The translations under genes were made by a program, and so were the position numbers. This document shows, one piece after another, positions 14,121-27,300 of a DNA stretch of 64,000 nucleotides. The notes under the pieces are model-generated. The model had not been told where the DNA came from. It made no database searches and saw nothing but the letters and a program-made list of their open reading frames with translations. The stretch spans positions 1,551,530 to 1,615,529 of the forward strand of contig NC_066838.1 in the NCBI RefSeq assembly GCF_001640805.2, given 5' to 3'. Position 1 is the first letter of the stretch; the number at the start of each line of letters is the position of its first letter. The DNA is from Lates calcarifer (lineage: Eukaryota > Chordata > Actinopteri > Centropomidae).

Positions 14121-14169
14121 ATGTGTGTGTGTGTGTGTGTGTGTGTGAGTGTGTGTGTGTGTGTGTGTG
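14121..14169. repeat. GT microsatellite
   Basis: GT run with a single GA interruption. Confidence 0.97.
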
Positions 14170-14948
14170 CAGCCAGTAAAGAGAGACAGGAGACGTGGGG
14201 GGAGAGAGAGATGTGTGAAATGCAACAAAAATCCCCCACTGAATCAAATTGTGAATGGTTTGCGTGTGCACAGTTACCATGGTTACTGCAAGTTTAGTGG
14301 CAGATGCAGTGTTTATTTGTTCTTAAACAATTTTCACATGACTCCTCAGTTGAATAAGACTTTGCATTAATCCAGTTGCAGTAATTACTGTAGTTCATTT
14401 GTCCATTTTTTCACTACTGAAAAATTTGTTGGTACACAAAGTCATACATATTATTAACAAACAATAGATCTTCAACAAATGTTTTTTGTTGAACAAACAA
14501 ACCCAGTTGGTGAAATGAACACTGATCATTAGGCCACCTGGATATTCCAAATACCAATATTTCTTAAGACTCATTGTCCTTGAATGTAACATTTTCACAG
14601 AAATAAAATTGAATCCATTGTTGATATAGATCATATAGATAGGTGCAGCTTTAAATCCACCGTGGTCCTCTGCTGAAGTGGTTAAATGTTCCAAATACTT
14701 GAGTGGATTTATTTTTCACAACCAGACAACTCAACCATGAGCAGCAGTGGTGGAGAAAACAAAAGATCAGCTGGATAGCCCTGTACTACTCTAGGACTGA
14801 AATGGAGGAGGATATTGGGGTCAGGAGGGCAGCGTTCTTCACTGCTCTTTCTGTGTTCCTCTACAAAACTGCTGTGAACTGTGTCCCACTGAGTTTTCAG
14901 CAGTTGGAGAGAAGACACAGATAGATAGATGCAGAGAAAGAGACCAAG

Positions 14949-14984
14949 TGTGTGTGTGTGTTTGTGCGTGTGTGTGTGTGTGTT
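14949..14984. repeat. imperfect GT microsatellite
   Basis: GT run interrupted by TT and GC. Its complement gives the CA-coded His/Thr runs that create a false minus-strand frame here. Confidence 0.9.
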
Positions 14985-15867
14985 TGCATGTGTCTTCCAG
15001 TGCCTGTCAGACATCACTTTAATCTGCTTGACTAAAGTCATAGAGACTGTTTCCCCACAGTCAGTTGAGCACATGTATTCACCCCACTTACAGTATGCAC
15101 ACATGCAGTATAGTGTACAAAACGCACATGCATAGACACACACATCACACCACGTCAACGAAATTCATGCCCCGATTCCCTTACAAAGAAGGTATCAATA
15201 CAACAGTGTGTGGGCTTGGAGGACAGATTGGATTCTGAAGTCAGAGTCCTTGATGCAAATGCAACCTGAATATTTTCCTCATCTTTGTGTGATCTTTAGC
15301 TTCTAATGTACTATTAGCATTCAGCTGTGGGACTGTTTGTACAGATCTGTGCTGTGTAGCGTGGTGGAGAATGACAGTGAAAACGAGACTCTGACTTCTC
15401 CATAGAATTCTTTGTTCTCAGTAAACTTTTTTCAGAGCTCTTGCATTAGTCTTAAGGTGCTTGCATTAGAATGAAAAAAAATGCACAAGTATTCCAAAGC
15501 AGCATTATGCAGAGCCTGCGAATTCTGCATTTTGGGCTATGAATCATGCATAGCATGATCATGTGACGGTGCAATAATTAATGTGCTCAGATGCCCAAAA
15601 AATATACCCCTGGGAATTTTTAGATTCTGTGCAGACCTTTTGCTGACAGAATATTTTACAAATAATGGAAGAAATCCTTGTCCTATAGCACACAGCAGCT
15701 GTACTGTTCTCCCTAGAGCAAACACGCCCCACACCCACAGAATCAACACCATGGGTACTTACAGTAAAGGGGAATGCCTCCAATTTTACACATCAGAGTC
15801 TATTTACAGGTGCTGGGGGAGTACTATTGCCGTTTGAAAACAGTTGTATCAAAACTTACCCGTCTCC

Positions 15868-15945
15868 AGAGGGAGCTGTATGAAGTCTGATAAATGTTCC
15901 GTGTAGCCCGCTCTTCATCTCCACTACAGGCTCCAGGCTGCATTA
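15868..15945 (-). repeat. inverted copy of the interspersed repeat seen at 48495
   Basis: The reverse complement reads GCAGCCTGGAGCCTGTAG, then ACATTTATCAGACTTCATAC and AGCTCCCTCTGGAGAC, in the same order as the 48.5-kb copy. Confidence 0.55.
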
Positions 15946-18900
15946 GCTGCCACCTGTAACACACCTGAATCCCCAATTGAATTGTTTGTAATAGACTTGC
16001 ATTGTGGTCAGGTTTTAACAGGGATGAAGAATATGTGGATTAAAAAAGATGACATCTCTGGTTCTGTTCAATATTTGTCTATTATTTATTTTCATAATAT
16101 TATTTCTGTGCAGTGTGAGGTTTCTAATCAGAAGACCTCATTGACCTTAAATTTGACAAGGGATGATGCTGACACTGACTGGTGTTTCTCCTGACTTGTG
16201 TTTATATTCAGTTTGCAGTGTATACCTGATATTAAATAACTGCCATAATGACAGACCGCAGTTACTGTATTATTACTAAACAGATCCTCCCTCTAATTGA
16301 ATTTCATCCAACATTTAGGATGCACTGCACAGTCATTTTTTCATTTGCTGTTACTGTCTTTCTTACCACCTCTCCTCTCTCTCACACACACACACATACA
16401 CTAAGAGGGGCAGGACAAGACTGAAGCCTGTGGTGGAATCAGCTGCTAATCTGTTCCCATTGACCGATCTTAGAGGGCAAATTAAGCAGCTAATGAGCAT
16501 CATGGCATCATTCAAATGATTGTGATCAGTCTCACACACACTCCACAATGACTGACAAAAAGAGGAATATGTGCATAACAGATGGTATAAAGGGAGGGTA
16601 AGTGAAATATAGGATGGTCCATGTGCCTCTCCAAGATTTATGTTTATTGTCAGCTTCCCTCGCCAAAGTTGTTCGTAGTTTCCCAGTCTTGGGAAATAGT
16701 CTTAAGGTTAGTGTTATTTAATATTTCCTTTACTGTCAACAAAAGACCCAAAAAAGTGTTTCTGTCAGTACTGTCTGACTTCACTACCATGTCTGTGGCG
16801 TTCAGCCCCCAGTTCCTACTGATCCCATGAATGATCTGCCATCCAGTGACGACTATAACCAACACAGTGTTGTGGAGTCAGTTGGTGGGCTCTGTCGTTT
16901 ATGGTACTGGTGATATGATCCAGAAAGTCCAATTTGAGTAACAGATTAATATGCTTATCAAATGCCAAAACACTACATGAGGATTTGTAACACTCACAGA
17001 CAGGAGTTTACAATTCAAGAAAATTATCATGGCGTCAACTCATACCACATTCAAATTACAAATTATTCATTGCGTTTGATTGCCAATGCAGCCCCTGGCC
17101 GGATAATGTTGTTTTGTCAAACAATATACTATATAAATATGAATATTCTAGGAACTGTTTTCAGCTATGGTGTATAGTATATGATGCACTTGCAGCTCCT
17201 GTATGCCTACTGCTTAGTTCTTGGCTTATTGAATTAAACTGAATATTGGTCATGTCTGCACTGCAGACAAAAAGCTTTAGAGAGCCATAAAGAGGTACAT
17301 ATAGAGAGTGTGTGGTATGGACAGACCCAGGGCTGATTACCACTCCCATACATTACTGATTGCTCTACTTCAAGCTGAGCCATTACCATTAATAGGGGTT
17401 TCTGTGTATAAGCCCAGAGGAGCAGTCCAGCTCCTAAAGCAGCTGTGGCAGCACTAACCCATTATGGTGTTACACATTGGCTCCAACAAAAAGGAGAAAC
17501 ACTTTAGGTTGGAGCTAAACAATAACTGTTGCCAGTAACACCATACAGTATTATGTAGCATATTAAGCACAGCTTAAAATCAATTTTTAGATGCAATTAC
17601 AATGAATAACATGTGACAGGCATCAGCTACAGTCCAGCATTTTGAAGGCAGCTGCATGTGATATGTTCTGACATGACTGCTCCTTGCTGTAGGGCCCCAA
17701 CATAAACTCTATTATAAATGTGGGCAGCCAAAACCATTGACAGGTAATTTTAAATTATGAGGCTGTTACTGTAAGAGTTTCATCTCCTGCATGATCTTCT
17801 GGCAATAAGTGCCCTGCTTCACTCTGAATCAGCTCTTTGCACTCTAACACCTTGGTCATGTGTTGCTGCTGTAGTAGTAGTCAGTTTTCCTGCCTTCAGA
17901 TCAGTGTCATACCACTTTTGGACAGTGCAGAGTTTCCCTCTCCTTACATGCCGATACCTCGTGCTGGATCTTCTGATGAGCCACCTGTTTCTGAGTCTCG
18001 TCCAGTTGTTGGCCAGGCTGGATCCACAGTGTTCTGATTGTAACCGCTGCCTCTCTTTATCGCTGTCGCAGTATGATCTGCTGCTGTCTCCAGTGTCTCT
18101 CCCTGAGGAGTTTATTGGTTAAATACTTAACCCGGTCCCAGACAAATCTATTTTCACAGGTGTCTGACTACAGAGTGGCAGCGAGATCAAAGACCCTAAG
18201 GAACAGTGTTTCTCTGCTCTTTGGAGCTGAGTTTTCAGTTTCTCCACCTGTTTGACAAGGGTCTTTCCTGCCTTGCTGTAAATCAGATTCTTGGTCTAGG
18301 TGTAGGGGGCCTGAACTGCTGAAGCAAGTCTCAAAGCCATAGTGTATCACTCTCAGAAGTAGCAGCAGTGTAGCAGTGTAGTCTGTCTCACAATGAACCG
18401 CTGAAAGGTTCCACCTTGAAAATGAAATAATTGTGTCTCAACACTTTTTGAAGTCTGCAAAGACATGCTGATGACATTACTTATACAACTGAACAATTGC
18501 CCTTACCACTTGGTTATTGTTGCTGTGTCTGCCAGGCTTTTCATTCTAACAACACATATGCAGTTTGCAATAACAATGATGGATATCATTTATCAATTAT
18601 CACTCCTTTTATCCTTCTTAGTTACTTTTGACAAAAGCAGCTTTCCATTTCTAGCTGATGAATTGATTGATAATGGATGATGTCAGCTGAAATAACAACT
18701 GTCAATTACAAATTTTATCAGCTGTATCTGGATAGTGTAAGCTAATGCTAACACTAGAGCTCTGTGAGTTGGGTAAAACCTCAGTCCCTCAACTGATTTA
18801 TTTTAAAATGAGAAGCCTGTAAAATATGCACTTGATGGCTACATACAGATGTCATGCTAGAAGTCTGAGATGTCTCAGGCAAAAAGTCAGCATCCTATAT

Positions 18901-19799
18901 CCATCCATCACAGTTGATTATCCATGTGGGAGACATAGTAATCAATGGTAGCAATAAAGGAGCAACATTGTTCTTGCATTGCAGGGTAGAGCTAGTTCGT
19001 CATAGTATTAGAACTAGTAATTATTTACAGATTTATTACACAACAATAAAACTGTAATTGAAATGTTACTTTTTGGAACCTGGATGGTTGGGATGCTTAC
19101 TATAAAAAACTTGGACAATCAAGGCAGTGGTTAAATTTAAGCTTTAATGATTGCACTGCATTTCAAATTAGCCTATTAGGTTCATTTGTACAAGAGAAAA
19201 GGATTCAATGATCACAAAAAATGATAAGTTTAGCAAATGTTCAAATATTAGCCATTTTTCTCAGCTCTATACATAACAGACAGACATGAGTGTGATATCT
19301 TTTCACATCACTCTTGGCAGGAAAGTGAAGAAGCATGTCTAAAATGTCTAAATTCATATAGATTAATAGATTCATTGAAATACATCCTTCAAATCCTTGT
19401 TTAAAACAGACTTTAATTCAGCTTTATGAACTTTTAACCTAAGTCTCTGTTGGTACAGACAATAGAGGAGGTGATGAGGCCAAAATGTCTCTCAGTCTGT
19501 GGAGTAGTGAGCGCAGTTCAGATTAAGAACATTTCTTTTCACACATGAGAGGATTTCTTCTTTCATATAATGAGCTCCTGAAAGCAGACAGACCCTTGGG
19601 GTATACCTTCATGCACACTTTGATTTTTCTATAAAAGGAAGCTTGGAACTGAAGCAGGTGATTGAAATAATATATTAGCAAATGAGTGTGACATGGTTAT
19701 TATAAAACTACTGAATAATACCACAGATATACTGTCCCAATGACACATGATAATGTTCTCACTATGTTCATACATTAGCATAAAAGTGCTGTTCTCAAA

Positions 19800-19895
19800 A
19801 ACCTAGACCCTAATCCTAGGGGGTAAGGGTAAAGTCTTACCCCCCAGCATTTTGGGCCCCACAAAGCTGTGAGACCCCACAAGTATAGTATACTT
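19800..19895 (+). repeat. fragment of a dispersed fish repeat (copy 1)
   Basis: Contains CATTTTGGGCCCCACAAAGC and GAGACCCCACAAGTATAGTA. The copy at 60495-60640 has the same order of motifs. Such copies commonly sit beside CA microsatellites and TAACC-rich runs in fish genomes. Confidence 0.5.
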
Positions 19896-20179
19896 ATCAA
19901 TCCATGTTATCTGACTCAGCCATAAACTGAATACTGGGTTTTAGTGAACTGTAGTTCTTCACTGCATCTTCTGTGGAAATTTTCATGAAATTATGGACCA
20001 TACAATAAAGCATTGCCAATTCACCAGTCTTCCAAACACACTGTCATGGACTCAAGACTCTTTTTCTCTCACACACACTCATCTTTACACACACACATAT
20101 GTCTCACCTTACTTGACAGAAATGGGATAAAAACCAAGGTGCAAGGCATCCCCTTGGTGAAAACACACATAACACACAA

Positions 20180-20190
20180 TACACGTGCGT

Positions 20191-20225
<35 letters not shown>
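20180..20225. repeat. CA microsatellite with GTGCGTGCGC head
   Basis: Alternating run ACACGTGCGTGCGC followed by about 20 CA units. Confidence 0.95.
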
Positions 20226-20226
<1 letters not shown>

Positions 20227-22545
20227 CACAATATGTGATTTCTAGAGCTAGTCAGTTCTTCCTCAGAGCTTCAACAAGCCCAAATGAAAATAGAAATTTT
20301 CATATCTTCTTTTCCCTGCACACATGCACAGTTGAATGAGAATTGCTATTACCATGTCAGACTGAGTGTGCAGCTGAGAGCTAATGTCTGTTTGGGCTAA
20401 TGTCATAATTACACAGCAGAGACTGGAGCCAGTGAAAGTGTGTCTGTGGGCCATTTGAGGTTAATGACTTCAGAGAGCTTCCATCAGACCGCTGTAAAGC
20501 CCAGTGCTGATGACATTTACATTTCAAAGCTGACCAGCCTTAAGTTAGCAGATTTGCAAACTGGAGTCTCTGAAAATCCATCCTATTATCCAGATGCTCT
20601 ATCCAGGAGAAGAGTCTGGTTTTCATCTCATTTTCAATATTTTTAACCCCGAGCTGTACCCCTTGCCCTCCAGCCTTTAATCATAAAACCAGTGACTGCT
20701 GCAAGAATTATTCGACATGTTAGATTCTGGCAAACATTCGATGTTTTCTTTACATTTAATTGGTGGAATTAAAAATATCTAAGCAGTATCAAGTCTTCTA
20801 TTAAGTCATTGATAGAATAGAGTCATTGCCAGCAAACTTCTCTCCCTGGCTCAGTGTCAAGGGAACTCTGGTCTCTGTATCCATATACCAGGACCAATTT
20901 GCATTGAAAGACCAAACCAGGAACTTTTGTCCCCTACCATGACAGTTTTTAAAGGAAAACTTTTAACTGGGAATTTACAGCAGGAGGAACAGAATATACT
21001 TTACTCTCACTTTGCAACTACAATGACATACTTTTTGTTTTTTCTTCAGCAGATCGTAGGCCTGGTTTGTATCTCTTCCTGTCCCACTATGCTAGTTGGG
21101 GATTAGCTATGTTTTTTTCTCCCTATCTCTTGTGTAATACAGTGTTATATAACTTTGGGGTTGTTTTCAGTTTTTCTCTTTTTGTAAACAGTTTTTAAAA
21201 TATCTACCTTTTGTTACTTAATTTTGAATTATATTTTCATTTATTTATTTAACTTTTTAAACTTGTAGGGCATTGCTGTCTTCTCTCTCTCTCTCAGCCT
21301 GTCTGAAAAACATGTTTCACCTCTAGACACTCAGTCATTTTGGAGATACATTAGTCTCATTTTTTTTCATGCAACACACACACACACTAGCATAACAGTA
21401 TGGAGCCATGCTTCAGTTTTAGAAGCTGTTATATAACTACAGTGACCTGGGAAGAAAATCCCTAAATTCAGCTATTTGTGAAATAAAAGGCAGTTTTAGT
21501 TTTCAGGCTGTACAGTGGCAGACGTCAGACAAGCAGGAGATGGCAGTATGTCAGACATGAGACCTTTCTGGGACAGTCAAATGAAGTTTGTCCCTGAAGA
21601 GAACATATTCATTATTTCCTCCAGAATTACCCTCAGATTAAATCACATGCATGATCAAGGTTCACCACTGCGTTCTGTTTCTGAGTGTATTTCTATGTTT
21701 GTGACCATGCTTACATTTCTGAAATATTTCCCTGATGTAATGTGATGTTCTACATGAAGGCAGTGAGGCGAGACAAGTTCATTTGACAGATCCAGCCATT
21801 TATTAGAAATACCAGGAGAATTTCTACCCAGAACTACACGCTTAGAACTACAGCACACTTTTCTGATTTCTTGGAGGTGAAAATGTTACTTTTTAAAGTC
21901 ATACTAGCAGCATGACTCACAGAGGTCACAGAATCAGGTTTATACTGCCAGTAATTCTGGGCAAAGTGTCCTATTGTTCTAAGTGTCAGAGAGCTGTAAA
22001 GTTGTAAGTAGTTCCTCTGTTTTCCTTTCCTTTCAGCACAGCAGTTCTCTTACAGCCTCCATTTGAGCTACAGAATTGATGGAGACAAAGTGTTTGTAGA
22101 AAAGATGGATAACATGCCACTATAACAATATATAGAAAAACACAAGCTGCTTTATTACAGAATCTGTCAGCTGTTTGCTGTCACAGTCTGCGTGGATGTG
22201 TGCTTGTGTCGACACGAGTCCTTCCACATGGAGAGCTATTTGATTAAAAAATGGTGGTTTAAGAACGTTGCCTCTAAAGAAAATGGCTTAGAGAAGCAAG
22301 GCTGTTAGGCTGCTCCAATTTAGACCTAGAGCATGATGGGAGATAGAAACTATTCACGATTAGGACTGAGGGAGAAGATGCAATACAATGATTGTTACAA
22401 CATTATTTTTGAATGTTGATCAGACAAAACAGAAGATCTGAGGACATTAGCTGGGGACTCAGGAAATTGTATCAGGCATTTATTCGTATTTTGAACATAT
22501 TACAAACCAAATGATTCACTGTTCAAGAGGGCAATCAGCAGATCA

Positions 22546-22573
22546 AATCAATAATCAATAATCAATAATCAAT
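22546..22573. repeat. AATCAAT tandem repeat, four exact units
   Basis: Four identical 7-bp units in a row. Confidence 0.9.
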
Positions 22574-23094
22574 TATGAACATAGTGGTTAGTTGCTCCCC
22601 TGATGTATTTTTCACCTTTTTCATATTCTTCAATAAATCTGGATGGAGGGCCTTATTAGGGGCCAACATGCCATGCTTTCCTTAGGGCCCCTTTACAGGT
22701 TCACTCTGGCTGCTCTTATTAATATAGTAAAATTAAATATACTATGTATTGGTGACATATTTCACCCTTTTTTATGCTTGCTCCTCATGATGTTGATTTG
22801 TGTTCGGTCTGAGGTTTTTCTCTTTCTTTCACTGATCGTTTCCCTGCTGCTCACTTGGACTTGACATGACTCAACCAGGTCTTCAGGTTACCACTGCCCT
22901 TGTTAATCTAAAAAACAAACCACTCACCTTGACATGTCATTAAAGTCTACCTTATGTACACACCAAACATTAACTATGTGCATTTATTAATAAGCCACAT
23001 CAACCATGTGATCTGGACTAACTACCCTGTTAATCACACAAATCTGCACAGTCTAATGAGTGATGTTAGTCCAGCAACTACCAGTCCATTTAGC

Positions 23095-24320
23095 TATTCA
23101 ATTCAATTCAATTCAATTTAGTTCAATTCAGTTTTATTAATATAGCACCATATCACAACAAAAGTCATCTCCAGGTACTTTTCATATAGAGCAGGTCTAG
23201 ACCAGACTCTTTAAAATAGGTATTTACAGAGAGAGACCCAACAAATCCACCATGAGCAGCACTAGGAGACAAGGAAGGAAAAGGGCATGTAGATGGCATA
23301 ACACAGGTTCCATGTAAATTGTAAGGTGATGCCAGTAATACAGCAGTAGTAATGATAATAGTGATAATTAAAGTATTAACTGCTAACACAGCAATACAAC
23401 TAATAGCAGTATAAGTAATTTCTAATTGTAGCAGCAGGTGTTGAGTGGAGTTGTAGGAGCAGCAGGAGACTTGTCATCACAGATCAGACTCTACAGCTCC
23501 AGAGGCAGAAATACCTGCAGAAAGAGACAGAAGAGGAGAGAGAGACAGGAAGAGCACAATACTACAGGAAAGAGGAGATACTGAGTTAGTAACATGTAAC
23601 ATGGGATATGAATCCATACTGATGGAGAGAGAGAGAGAGAGAAGCTCAGTGCATCATGGGTGATCTCCCAGCAGTCTAGGCCTATAGCAGCATAACTAAG
23701 GGATGGTTCAAGCCTGAGCCAACCCTAACTATAAGCTTTATCAAAGAGTAAAGTTTTAAGCCGACTCTTAAAGGTACAGAGGGTGTCTGCCTCCTGGACC
23801 CAAACTGGGAGAAGGTTCCACAGTAGAGGAGCCTGATAACTGAAGGCTCTGCCTCCCATTCTACTGCTGGAAACTCTGGGAACCATCAGTAAACCAGCAT
23901 TCTGGGAGCACAGAGTTCTAGTGGGATTGTAGGGGACTATGAGATCTTTAAGGTAAGATGGTGTAAGTGTAAGTCTAAGTCCTATCAGATAGATAGGACT
24001 TAAACCAGTTTAGTGCAGTTCCTTTAATACCAATAAAATGCTCCAGTCTCTGTAAAAGGATGTGATGGTCAATCATCGCACAACTGTTTTGCAACTGCTT
24101 TCTCTAGGATTTTGGAAAGAAAGGGGAGGTTAGATATAGGTCTGTAATTGGCTAATACGTCTGGATCTAGAGTGGGCTTTTTCAGAAGAGGTTTGATTAC
24201 AACTACTTTATATGACTGTGGCACATAACCTGTTAGCAAGGACAGATTTAACATATCTAATACATGACTGCAAATTAAGCAGCCTAGTTGTGAGTCAGGC
24301 AGTACCCAACACTGCTGATG
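23095..24320 (-). mobile_element. 5'-truncated, internally deleted L2-like LINE
   Basis: On the minus strand, three reverse-transcriptase ORF pieces appear in order. The first is LSLLTGYVPQSYKVVVIKPL and KKPTLDPDVLANYRPISNLP (about 24290-24070). The second, in another frame, is DHHILLQRLEHFIG and GTALNWFKSYLSDR (about 24070-23975). The third is the C-terminal part LTPSYLKDLIV..GLLMVPRVSSS..FKSRLKTLLFDKAYS, ending at a stop at 23725-23727. The DTVD segment and the YADD catalytic segment that normally lie between them are missing. A 3' UTR follows, ending in ATTGA-type pentamer repeats at 23095-23135, the tail typical of these LINEs. The element is dead. Confidence 0.85.
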
Positions 24321-27300
24321 ATGCAGACTCATTTTCATTGAGAGGGAAATAATGAGATGCCTCTCAGCAGAGAGTAAAACAAGATAATAGTTGCTCTCAA
24401 GATGGCCAATCACAGCTGCTTTATTTGCAAAGCATTATGGTCTGGATGTGTTACAACGTCCTCTTAAGACTGGCTATTTACAGATGGAGACATTTGCAGA
24501 AGTGTCGGCATTTATCCCACACGGGATGCACAAAGCTGTAAATCACTGCTCTTCTACCATTACACCATCTTACACTGTTTTAATTCTGCTTCTTCAGTAC
24601 TCGGTGAAACAGTCACATAAGTAGTCATTTGATAGCAGTAGCTGTGCTTTTGAGGCTCCTAACAACTTACCAAGGGCTTTGGAACAAATCACTGTAATCT
24701 CTGGGATGTTCAAGGCCCCTCTGGCCCTCTGGTCATCCAAAATTATTGTCCGCAGATATGTAGCGATAATGTAATTAGTCTTATCTTTAGGATAGAGAAT
24801 CCTACACTCCTTTATTATTACTGTTTTTATTACTGTTTTGTAGGGTGCCAAAATTCACAGATAATATTTAATTTTGTTTTTATAAGTTTTGTAAGTTCAT
24901 GAATTCAAAAAGTAACAACATTTGAAGGCTACTTTTAATGTCTGTTTGTCTGCCTATTGTGCTCGTTTATGTCTGGCTGAATAATCATTCATCTGCTTTT
25001 ACTGCCCAGTTCACTGGATGAAAACATAATCTCTGGGGCTACATTTGAGTGATGTGCTGCATTTTTCAGAAACTGACCAACCATGGTCTAAGAGGTGACA
25101 GTTAAAAATTAGATGATATTTTTCTGTCACATCACATCACAGAAAAGATAAAAATCTGGAGATGTTTAACTCATTATATAACAAAATAATTCTTAACAAC
25201 GCATCACAAGACATCTGGCTCTCCCAGCTGCCAGTCACTTCAGCTGTCACTTCCACGAACACTAACCTAATGAGAACAGATTCAGAAATAACCTTCTAAG
25301 CTAATATAGGCCGCTCACATGTTCTTTACACAAGACACACAGTTAGGGACACAATATGTTTAACTGGCTGTCTAAACATATTAGAGAAAGAAAATGCACC
25401 TGTCAAATTTCTAGCACTGCACACATGAAATTAATTTGACAGTTATGCTTATCAGCAAGTTATCAGGCCTCAGTAGCTACACACACACACTCACACACGC
25501 ACACACACACGATCACTTAAAGGGGGAATGGTTTGTTTTCAAGGCCCAGAGGTCATATTCTATCAAGACTGGTGACTGATTTTCCAGGACACTCACATGA
25601 ATGTACACCCACACACACACGACAGAATGAGTGGATAGGAGCACTTCCAATAAATTACACTCATCCAGTAGTGTTTTCTAACATCTTCCTCAAAGTCTTT
25701 TAGTCATTACATAAAGGAACGAATTACATGTAAAAGATCGGTAATAAATGAGGGCACATAAGAGCATAAATAGGAGTTCACACATGCACCTGGTCTGTGG
25801 AAGATGATGTGTTTCCATCACAGTACCTTGTATTTCTGCTGTTGTCTTTCTGAAAAAGAAAACAAACACTGAAGGTGAGCAAGTTTACCATATTTACGCA
25901 GCTATGCTGTACATACACAGTCACATGCAAAGAAATCCATCAGTTATGTAAGTGAAGACCTGTGTTAAAACACGGCTCATTTCATTACATGCCTTGCACA
26001 GATATTGTAAACATTTCTCCAGCCGAAAGCTTGGTGATGTAAAGACTTCTTATACTCACAGTTGCAAATTAAAAGTTGAGCTTAACATGAAAACCTAACT
26101 TTATCCATCACTTCCTTCAGTTATCCCATCAACCAGGCAGAAGTGTTGGCTCTAACTATTTTGAATCATTAAGCCAAATGAGGCAAAATTACTTTTTGAG
26201 TTGATCGAGGACAGAATCTATGGTTCTTGTACTAGAATTCCTGTCAGCATGGTTCATAATTCCACAAGATACACAGCATGTCCGTTGCATCCTGCTGTAT
26301 CTGATGAATGTGATATCTAATGTGTGTGTGTCATTGCTCATATCACTTACAGCACAAATTCAATCCTCTGTCATTATTTCCTCAATGAAAGCGTTTGTAT
26401 TTGAACCCTGTGACCCTCAATCCCACCCTGGATAGCCTGGAAAATGCACTCGTCCTTTTCCCATTACTTCAGACCGCCTGCACATACACAAACACACATG
26501 TACAAATACACGCACATTTAATAAGAAATCCACAGAGGGCGCAGCTGGCTCCTCCATTCATTCAGCTGAGGTTATTAACTTCCACTTTCTCCTCCATCCC
26601 CACTCAGAACATGTAAGGAACAGTGTGCATGTCAGAGAAAAGCATGTCAAAGAGACATTTTCAGTCCACTGAGCTGGGTCACCATCCAAATGATAATGTA
26701 GACCCAGATTTAGAAAGATTTATTGAGAATGGCAGATTTCATTGAAATTTCCTCAGCACTGCCAAACTCATTTCATGCTCACTTAAGATAAATAAAGATA
26801 GAGGTTTAACATTTCTAGAAAAAACAAGAAAAGATTCTCTGAACTGATGTTATTATTAATATTTTATGCCATTTCAAAAATCCACTTATTTCTTATTTGA
26901 GTCTTAAATTAAACTTGAGGCATTTACAGTGTGTGGGGGGTTTTTTGTTTCCACCACTAAAGAGTGACCTTCCCCTGTGAGTCACTCAGTCAATATTCTG
27001 TTTGCTTTCACTTGTAGTGGCTGGGCTCAAAAGGAATAGAAACTTGCTCTCTGATGAGTTTAACTGTGTGTTTGTAGTTTCTAAGACTGTGTCACTCAGG
27101 CAGAGCTTTTGGTTCTCTCTCACTGGAATCTAGCAGCTGGTCTGTAGGCTATTGATCATTGTTCCTTCAGTTGTTGCTCCACAGCGATTTTATCAATCCT
27201 CTGCTTTTAAAAGAGCTTAGGAAATAACCTGCTGCACTACCAGATAATGGACAAGGTGGCACAGGTGACCTAGAAGTAACACAAAGTGCCACCATGAAGC

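Noticed and set aside
14709..15158. 149-codon minus-strand frame
   Set aside because: It is held open by reading through a GT/CA microsatellite (His-Thr runs).
17837..18350. Several overlapping frames on both strands
   Set aside because: Composition looks slightly coding-like, but no frame persists, no splice pattern fits and no domain is recognised.
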